In this document: positions 6,301 to 10,758 of the stretch, in pieces | Position numbering within the stretch: the stretch's first letter is position 1 | Layout of the letters: each line of letters starts with the position of its first letter | Assembly (NCBI GenBank): GCA_001914705.1 | Contig: MNDB01000033.1 | Span: forward strand, 1 to 10,758 | Origin: Actinobacteria bacterium 13_2_20CM_68_14 | GTDB taxonomy: Bacteria > Actinomycetota > Thermoleophilia > Gaiellales > Gaiellaceae | Direction of reading: 5' to 3' | Length of the DNA stretch: 10,758 nt | Translations under genes and position numbers: made by a program | The notes under the pieces: generated by a model | Told to the model about the DNA's origin: nothing | Seen by the model: the letters and a program-made list of their open reading frames with translations, nothing else | The model's database searches: none

Positions 6301-7346
6301 AGTCGGCGCTCGGGATCGAAGAGGTGAAGCTCCGGCGCTGGACGGGCCAGGATCGCCGACGCGACGAGATCACCGCACGCGAGTCCAAGCACGTTGCCAT
6401 GGCCTGAGTAGCCGCACGCGACCCAGAGGCCGTCGTAGCCTGGCATCAGACCTGCCAACGGCAAGCGGTCCTCGGTGACGCCGAAGATCCCCGACCAGCG
6501 GTGCGTGATCTTCGGGGCGCGGCCGACGAGCTCGCGCGCGAAAGACTCGAGCCGCGCCTGAATGCCGGGCGTCGTCGCTTCCTCCGCAGTGGACTCCTCT
6601 TCGGGTGCGGTGTCTCGGAAGCCGCCGAGCACGAGCCGAAGATCCGGCGTCTGCTGCCAGTAGTCGTAGCGGTGACGAGAGTAATGCGGGCAGGCGAAGT
6701 ACTCCTCGCCGAGAGGCTCCGTGACGACCACCTGCCCGCGCGCCGGCTTCACGGCGCGATCGAGCATCTCGAGGAGGCCGTGCGTGTAGCCGTCGGTCGC
6801 CAGCACGACCTGGTCGGCGTCCAATTCCTCGAGCGCCGTTACGGGATCGTGCTCGCGGATCTCGGCTCCCGCCTCCGCTGCCTGAACGGCGAGCCGGCGC
6901 ACCCAACGCGCAGGCTGAATTGACCCGTCGGGCGGGTGGAAGATGGCGCCGTGGAAGCGGCCGGCGAGGCGGCCGTTGAGCTCGGGTCGCCAGTCGACCT
7001 CGAAGCCGTCGTCGCGTAGCGCTTCGTACTCGGCGCGGAGCGACTCCGCCTCCTCGCGGTCGGCTGCAAGGCGCAGGCTCCCCGTCCGCCGGAAGGCGTC
7101 TCCGGCGAGCCCGGCCAGCCGCTCGAGGGCGCCTTCGGTCAAGCGCCAGAGCGACGCGGCGCGCTCGCCGAGCTCGGCACGGGCGACGTCGTATGGCGTG
7201 GCGGCGCCGCGGAGGGCGAAGCCGCCGTTGCGGCCGCTGGCCCCGCCCGCGACCTCGCGCGCCTCGTGCACGCGCACGCGCAGGCCCGCGTCCGCGAGCG
7301 TGAGGGCGCAGGAGCAGCCTGTGACGCCCGCCCCGACGATCGCCAC
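6297..7346 (-). CDS. FAD-dependent oxidoreductase, DAO (D-amino-acid oxidase / glycine oxidase-like) family
   Basis: A flavoprotein of the DAO family, which oxidises amines or amino acids. Counted from GTG 7346, the dinucleotide fold AIVGAGVTG has its GxGxxG at 5-10, Glu28 is placed to bind the ribose, and GGASGRNGG at 34-42 is the second FAD contact. DQVVLATDGYTH lies mid-protein. Near the end, GVTEDRLPLAG and LWVACGYSGHGNVLG form the usual C-terminal FAD motif. The substrate is unknown; gamma-glutamylputrescine oxidoreductase-like enzymes share this layout. The start is uncertain. The frame stays open back to 7460 and the added residues (SYWLEEDPP just upstream) look like the normal N-terminus of such proteins, but it holds no ATG, GTG or TTG before 7346. 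The real start may be a rare codon such as ATA 7418 or ATT 7433, overlapping the end of dprA. The gene follows dprA and is probably co-transcribed. Confidence 0.88.
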   Translation of the reverse strand: MAIVGAGVTGCSCALTLADAGLRVRVHEAREVAGGASGRNGGFALRGAATPYDVARAELGERAASLWRLTEGALERLAGLAGDAFRRTGSLRLAADREEAESLRAEYEALRDDGFEVDWRPELNGRLAGRFHGAIFHPPDGSIQPARWVRRLAVQAAEAGAEIREHDPVTALEELDADQVVLATDGYTHGLLEMLDRAVKPARGQVVVTEPLGEEYFACPHYSRHRYDYWQQTPDLRLVLGGFRDTAPEEESTAEEATTPGIQARLESFARELVGRAPKITHRWSGIFGVTEDRLPLAGLMPGYDGLWVACGYSGHGNVLGLACGDLVASAILARPAPELHLFDPERRL

Positions 7347-7414
7347 GTCGACGCGGCCCGAGTGGCGGTGCTTCGGGAGCGCTGGTGGATCTTCCTCGAG
7401 CCAATACGAGCCCT

Positions 7415-8311
7415 CTATGTCGTCGATGCTAATGGCGGCACCACCGCCCTGTACCGACCGTCAGCCTCGGAAGCGAGCCTCGCAAGCTCGAGCTCTGCGA
7501 GAGCCGCTGCGAGGGGCCCCGGCCCGAGCCCGGTCGTACGCGACAGCTCGTCCGCGCTGGCCGCGCCGTCGGCGAGCCGCTCGAGTACCGCCGTCGCGCT
7601 CGGGCCTACGGTAGGAGCGCGCGCCCGCTGGGAAGCCGCGAGCCCGAACAGCTCGAGCACATCGTCGGCCGTCGTGAGGGGGGTCGCGCCCTGGCGCAGT
7701 AGCCGGTTGGTGCCGGTTGAGAGCGTGCCGGTGATCTCCCCCGGAACCGCGAACACCTCGCGGCCATCCTCGAGCGCGAAGTCGGCTGTGATCAGCGCGC
7801 CGCTACGTTCTCGTGCTTCGACGATCACCGTCACGGCCGTAAGTCCGGCAATGATCCTGTTGCGTGCGGGGAATCTCCATGGGGCGGGCTCGACCCCCGG
7901 CTCGTACTCCGAGACGACGAGGCCTCGCTCGCAGATCCGCCTCGCCAGCTCGGAGTGGGCGGCCGGGTAGTCGCGGTCAATGCCACAGCCGAGCACAGCA
8001 ACGGTGACCCCGCCGGCGTCGAGCGCGCCGCGGTGCGCCTCGCCGTCGATCCCTCGCGCAAGACCGCTGACCACGACCAGACCGGCCGTGGCGAGCTCAC
8101 GCCCGAGCATGCGCGCAACCTGCGCGCCGTAGGGCGAGCACGCCCGCGCGCCGACGATGGCCACCGCGGGCCGCGCGAGAATTTCCGGATCGGGCCCCCC
8201 GCGGAGGAAAAGCGAGCGCGGCGGGTCGTGGATCTGCTGAAGCAGCTCCGGCAAATCGCGGCGCCGGAGCCTACGCACTGCGCGGATCGGCTCAACCGCT
8301 GCCGCGCTCAC
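7415..8311 (-). CDS. dprA: DNA-processing protein DprA (Smf), short N-terminus
   Basis: DprA binds incoming single-stranded DNA during natural transformation and loads RecA on it; it is also found widely in bacteria not known to be competent. The 298-residue product has the Rossmann-like core: AIVGARACSPYG (VGAR at 53-56), VVVSGLARGID (82-89), VAVLGCGID (to 111) and FPARNRIIAGL (146-156). Then come SGALITADFALEDGREVFAVPG and STGTNRLLRQGA. A C-terminal winged-helix-like region follows at about 235-292. Only about 33 residues precede the core (RRLRRRDLPELLQQIHDPP), so the N-terminal SAM/helix-hairpin-helix domain of many DprA proteins is absent. GTG 8311 is chosen because it makes a GTGA overlap with the comM stop. 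The open frame goes on upstream, but only as arginine-rich sequence inside comM. Confidence 0.95.
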   Translation of the reverse strand: MSAAAVEPIRAVRRLRRRDLPELLQQIHDPPRSLFLRGGPDPEILARPAVAIVGARACSPYGAQVARMLGRELATAGLVVVSGLARGIDGEAHRGALDAGGVTVAVLGCGIDRDYPAAHSELARRICERGLVVSEYEPGVEPAPWRFPARNRIIAGLTAVTVIVEARERSGALITADFALEDGREVFAVPGEITGTLSTGTNRLLRQGATPLTTADDVLELFGLAASQRARAPTVGPSATAVLERLADGAASADELSRTTGLGPGPLAAALAELELARLASEADGRYRAVVPPLASTT

Positions 8312-9771
8312 GCCGCCGCCGCCAGCTCGGTCGGGGTTCGGAACGAAAGCGCCTCGGCGAGGTGCTCGGGCCCGACCTCTTCGGCGCCGGCAAGAGCCGC
8401 GACCGTCGCCGAGACGCGTGCGACACGTGCACGCCCCCTGGCCGAGAGCGGCAGCCGTTCGACCGCACGCGACAAGAGCGCGTCGGCGGCCTCGTTCCGA
8501 GGCGGACGGCGCTCTCGCAACCGCTCGCGCGCCGCGACGACCCGTTTCCGCACGAGCTCCGAGGCCTCGGATGGCGCTGCGGCGAGCTCGAGCGCCCGCG
8601 GACGCGGCACGGTCACGAGCAGGTCGAAGCGGTCGAGCAGCGCCCGCGAGAGCTTGTCGCGGTAGGCCGCCAGCCGTTGCGTGGAACACGAGCACTCGGC
8701 GGCCGGGTCGCCGCGAGCGCCGCACGGACAGAGGTTCATCGTCGCCACCAGCTGAAAGCGCGCCGGAAAGGTGGCCTTCCCCTCGACCCGCGCGATGCTG
8801 ATCGCGCCGTCTTCGAGCGGCTGGCGCAACGCCTCCAGGGTCGGCCGCGGGAACTCCGCGAGCTCGTCCAGGAAGAGGACACCGCGATGCGCCAGGCTCG
8901 CCTCACCCGGACGCGGGCCGGAGCCGCCGCCGACGATCGCCGGCGCCGACGCCGTGTGATGCGGAGCCCGAAACGGAGGCGCAGCCACGAGTGGCCGTCC
9001 GGGCGGCAGCAGCCCGGCGACCGAGTGGATCCGCGTCACCTCGAGCGCCTCGTCGCGCGTCAGCGGCGGGAGGATGCCTGGCAGACGGCGGGCCAGCATC
9101 GTCTTGCCGGTCCCCGGCGGGCCTGCGAGCAGCAGGTTGTGCCCGCCCGCCGCGGCGAGCTCGAGCGCTCGCCGCGCACGCTCCTGGCCACGAACGTCGG
9201 CAAGATCCGGCAGCCCCTCGGGCACCGGCAGATCGTCCGGCTCGTCGAAGGGCTCGGGCTGCCACTCGCCGCGCAGGTACGAGGCAGCCTCGGCGAGGTG
9301 GTGCAGCGGCACCGGCTCGATCCCCGCGAGCGCAGCCTCGGGCGCTGAGGAGGCAGCGCAGAACAGCCGCGACAAGCCCTGCTCCTTCGCCCCCTCCGCC
9401 GCCGCCAGGACGCCCGCGACCGGCCGCACACGACCGTCCAGAGCGAGCTCGCCGACAGACGCGTGGCCGCGGAGGCTCTCCTCGGTGACCTGGCGCGAGG
9501 CCGCGAGCACGGCAAGCGCGATCGGCAGGTCGAAACCCGACCCCTCCTTCCGCAGCTCCGCCGGCGCGAGATTGACCGTCAGCCGTCGATCCGGCCAGTT
9601 CAGCTCCGCGGAGGTGATGCCGCTGCGGACGCGCTGCTTCGCCTCCTGACAGGCGCGGTCCGGGAGCCCGACGATCGCGAACGCCGGCAGCCCGTTCTGG
9701 AGGTGCGCCTCGACCTCGACTCGACGCGCGTCGAGGCCGACGAGCGCGTGGGTGATCGTCCGCGCAAGCAC
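8308..9771 (-). CDS. comM: ComM/YifB family Mg-chelatase-like AAA+ ATPase
   Basis: A 487-residue YifB/ComM protein. ComM is a hexameric helicase that drives branch migration when donor DNA is integrated during transformation. The N-terminal Lon-protease-like domain shows NGLPAFAIVGLPDRACQEAK (from 26), KEGSGFDLPIALAVL (75-89) and GELALDGRVRPVAG (107-120). The Mg-chelatase-type AAA+ domain has Walker A GPPGTGKT at 217-224, Walker B VLFLDE at 298-303, RAPHHTAS at 268-275 and SRALLDRFDL at 375-384. A cysteine group, CPCG at 348-351 and CSC at 360-362, is the family's usual insert. All catalytic motifs are present and the length is normal. The start is GTG 9771, at the conserved beginning LARTITHALVGLDA, with little ribosome-binding sequence, so translation may depend on the upstream gene 36 bases away. 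It overlaps dprA by GTGA. Confidence 0.96.
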   Translation of the reverse strand: MLARTITHALVGLDARRVEVEAHLQNGLPAFAIVGLPDRACQEAKQRVRSGITSAELNWPDRRLTVNLAPAELRKEGSGFDLPIALAVLAASRQVTEESLRGHASVGELALDGRVRPVAGVLAAAEGAKEQGLSRLFCAASSAPEAALAGIEPVPLHHLAEAASYLRGEWQPEPFDEPDDLPVPEGLPDLADVRGQERARRALELAAAGGHNLLLAGPPGTGKTMLARRLPGILPPLTRDEALEVTRIHSVAGLLPPGRPLVAAPPFRAPHHTASAPAIVGGGSGPRPGEASLAHRGVLFLDELAEFPRPTLEALRQPLEDGAISIARVEGKATFPARFQLVATMNLCPCGARGDPAAECSCSTQRLAAYRDKLSRALLDRFDLLVTVPRPRALELAAAPSEASELVRKRVVAARERLRERRPPRNEAADALLSRAVERLPLSARGRARVARVSATVAALAGAEEVGPEHLAEALSFRTPTELAAAA

Positions 9772-9807
9772 CCCGCCGACGCTAGCGGCGAGGGTGTTAC
9801 GTGTCTG

Positions 9808-10758
9808 TCACGCCTTTGTGCCGGAAGTGAATCGGCAGACGATCACATCTTCGAAGTACTCGCCTGCGCGCCGCCCCGTCCGTCGGTTCACATGGCGCCG
9901 GTGCCGCCGCTCTTCGCGCAAGCTCGCGCGCTCCAGGATCTTCGGATACAGCTCCCGCCGGTCGTTGACGACGATCACCACCGGGGAGTCCGGCCGCAGT
10001 GAGCGACGCACGTTCCGAAGGGTCGCGACGATTCCGTCCGAATACGCCTCGAGCGCCGCGCGCGACGTCCCGGCCGCCCCGGCCCCGACCTCGAGCTCGC
10101 GGCAGTCGTCCAGCCGCAGCAGTTCGTAGGCGTAGCGGTGCTGCTCGTGGTAGTCGATCAGGCCCGGGTACGGCGGCGAGGTGACGACGCCGTCGAACGG
10201 CCCGCCGAAGTCGAGCTCGCGCGCGTCGCCGTGCAGCACCACGGCCTCGCGCGCACGCGCGCGCACGCGCGAGAAGGCCTTGATCCGCTCGAGCGTGTCG
10301 AGCGCGTAACGGCGCAGAAACGGAGCCGCCTCGCCGACGGGGCGACAGGTGCGCTTGTGCTTGTGGCACCAGTACTCTTCGCGCTGGGGCTCGCGCGGGA
10401 AGTCGAGGTCGAAATGCTTTGTCCGCCGAGCAGACCGCGCCGCGCGGCCGAGCGCAACGCGGAGGACGTCAGCATTCACGTAGTCGTCGACGAGCCCGCG
10501 GAAGCCGAGCAGCTCTCGCGCGGCCTGCGGCGCGAACCAGGCGCGCACGTAGCCGCGCGGGCGCTCGGTCGAGGTCTCGCCGATTCGCTCGCACGCCGCC
10601 CGCAGCTCCTGCTCGAGCACGAACGGGTTGTAGCGACGCGTCTTGACCTCCATCAGCAGACAGTTGAAGGCGGCGATATCCGCGCCGGTCGCATCGAGCC
10701 CGGACTCGAGGGCCTGCACGAGCGTCGTCCCCGAGCCCGCAAACGGATCGAGCACGTG
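9808..10758 (-). CDS. DNA methyltransferase (amino-methylating type), N-terminus outside window
   Basis: The gene is cut by the window end. The 317 visible codons begin HVLDPFAGSGTT, the AdoMet-binding motif I, and continue to the catalytic motif TSPPY at about 192-196, followed by PGLIDYHEQHRYAYELL. The (S)PPY motif marks N6-adenine or N4-cytosine DNA methylation. Motif I comes before motif IV, opposite to the commonest order of TSPPY methylases of COG0863, and about 180 residues separate them. That spacer holds WCHKHKRTC (129-137), whose Cys and His residues could hold a metal. After the catalytic motif comes VVIVVNDRRELYPKIL, then a basic stretch REERRHRRHVNRRTGRRAGEY and the strand EDVIVCRF. 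No restriction enzyme is next to it on the visible side. It lies 36 bases before comM on the same strand and likely shares its transcript. The target sequence cannot be predicted. Confidence 0.88.
   Translation of the reverse strand, partial: HVLDPFAGSGTTLVQALESGLDATGADIAAFNCLLMEVKTRRYNPFVLEQELRAACERIGETSTERPRGYVRAWFAPQAARELLGFRGLVDDYVNADVLRVALGRAARSARRTKHFDLDFPREPQREEYWCHKHKRTCRPVGEAAPFLRRYALDTLERIKAFSRVRARAREAVVLHGDARELDFGGPFDGVVTSPPYPGLIDYHEQHRYAYELLRLDDCRELEVGAGAAGTSRAALEAYSDGIVATLRNVRRSLRPDSPVVIVVNDRRELYPKILERASLREERRHRRHVNRRTGRRAGEYFEDVIVCRFTSGTKA
10248..10271. repeat. 24-base alternating purine-pyrimidine run with a doubled decamer
   Basis: From 10248 to 10271 pyrimidine and purine alternate without a break, and GCGCACGCGC occurs twice in tandem (10251-10260, 10261-10270). 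It lies inside the methyltransferase gene, where it codes for an alternating Arg/Ala-Val stretch (SRVRARARE). Such runs can adopt Z-DNA and are prone to slippage, but here it may simply reflect GC-rich codons for Arg and Ala. Confidence 0.5.

Noticed and set aside
8312..8725. Longer N-terminus for DprA
   Set aside because: The frame is open, but it lies wholly within comM and codes for arginine/alanine-rich sequence with no SAM-domain pattern. The GTGA start at 8311 fits better.
8362..9348. Plus-strand open frame of 328 codons opposite comM
   Set aside because: It is an arginine-rich shadow of comM, whose Walker motifs and other hallmarks are beyond doubt.
1..10758. CRISPR arrays, tRNA or rRNA genes, insertion sequences, phage genes
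   Set aside because: I found no spaced direct repeats, no tRNA-like cloverleaf, no transposase motif and no terminal inverted repeats with target duplications.

Overview
The window is GC-rich throughout (strong G/C at third codon positions, frequent GTG starts, short gaps and 4-base GTGA gene overlaps). Gene content suggests a soil actinobacterium-like chromosome. A Thermoleophilia-type lineage (Gaiellales/Solirubrobacterales) is my best guess, from the style of the secreted-type protein at 2449-2930 and of the oxidoreductase at 6297-7346. This is inference from remembered family resemblance, not a search result. I see no tRNA, rRNA, CRISPR array, insertion sequence or phage gene.

Left part, plus strand (2-2277): the 3' end of pntB (NAD(P) transhydrogenase beta subunit) overlaps by GTGA the start of an ornithine cyclodeaminase/mu-crystallin family dehydrogenase. 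The two look translationally coupled and probably share a nicotinamide-nucleotide or amino-acid role.

Scar region (2278-3125): after a hairpin behind the dehydrogenase lies a minus-strand secreted-type gene (2449-2930) with a good intrinsic terminator at its 3' end but no start. It abuts, at about 2930, the last 90 bases of a second, divergent copy of the dehydrogenase gene (2931-3020). Both are cut off at the same point, which one deletion would explain.

Middle part, plus strand (3126-6300): an alpha/beta hydrolase and a UlaG-like metallo-beta-lactamase-fold hydrolase form a GTGA-coupled pair. They are followed by a cofactor-free haloperoxidase-like alpha/beta hydrolase with its own leader and a strong hairpin behind it, and then by a small protein resembling dimeric alpha/beta-barrel (ABM-like) proteins. 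These look like metabolic or detoxification genes; no pathway can be assigned.

Right part, minus strand (10758 down to 6297): a DNA methyltransferase (cut by the window end), comM/yifB, dprA and an FAD-dependent DAO-family oxidoreductase are read in that order with a 36-base gap, a GTGA overlap and an unusual dprA/oxidoreductase junction. ComM and DprA are natural-transformation/recombination proteins, so the methyltransferase may act on incoming or recombining DNA. The oxidoreductase ends tail to tail with the ABM-like gene, the two stops sharing one CTAG.

I do not see a clearly new biological system. The best leads are the double-truncation scar at 2930, the methyltransferase-comM-dprA cluster with a short DprA, and the missing ordinary start codon of the oxidoreductase.
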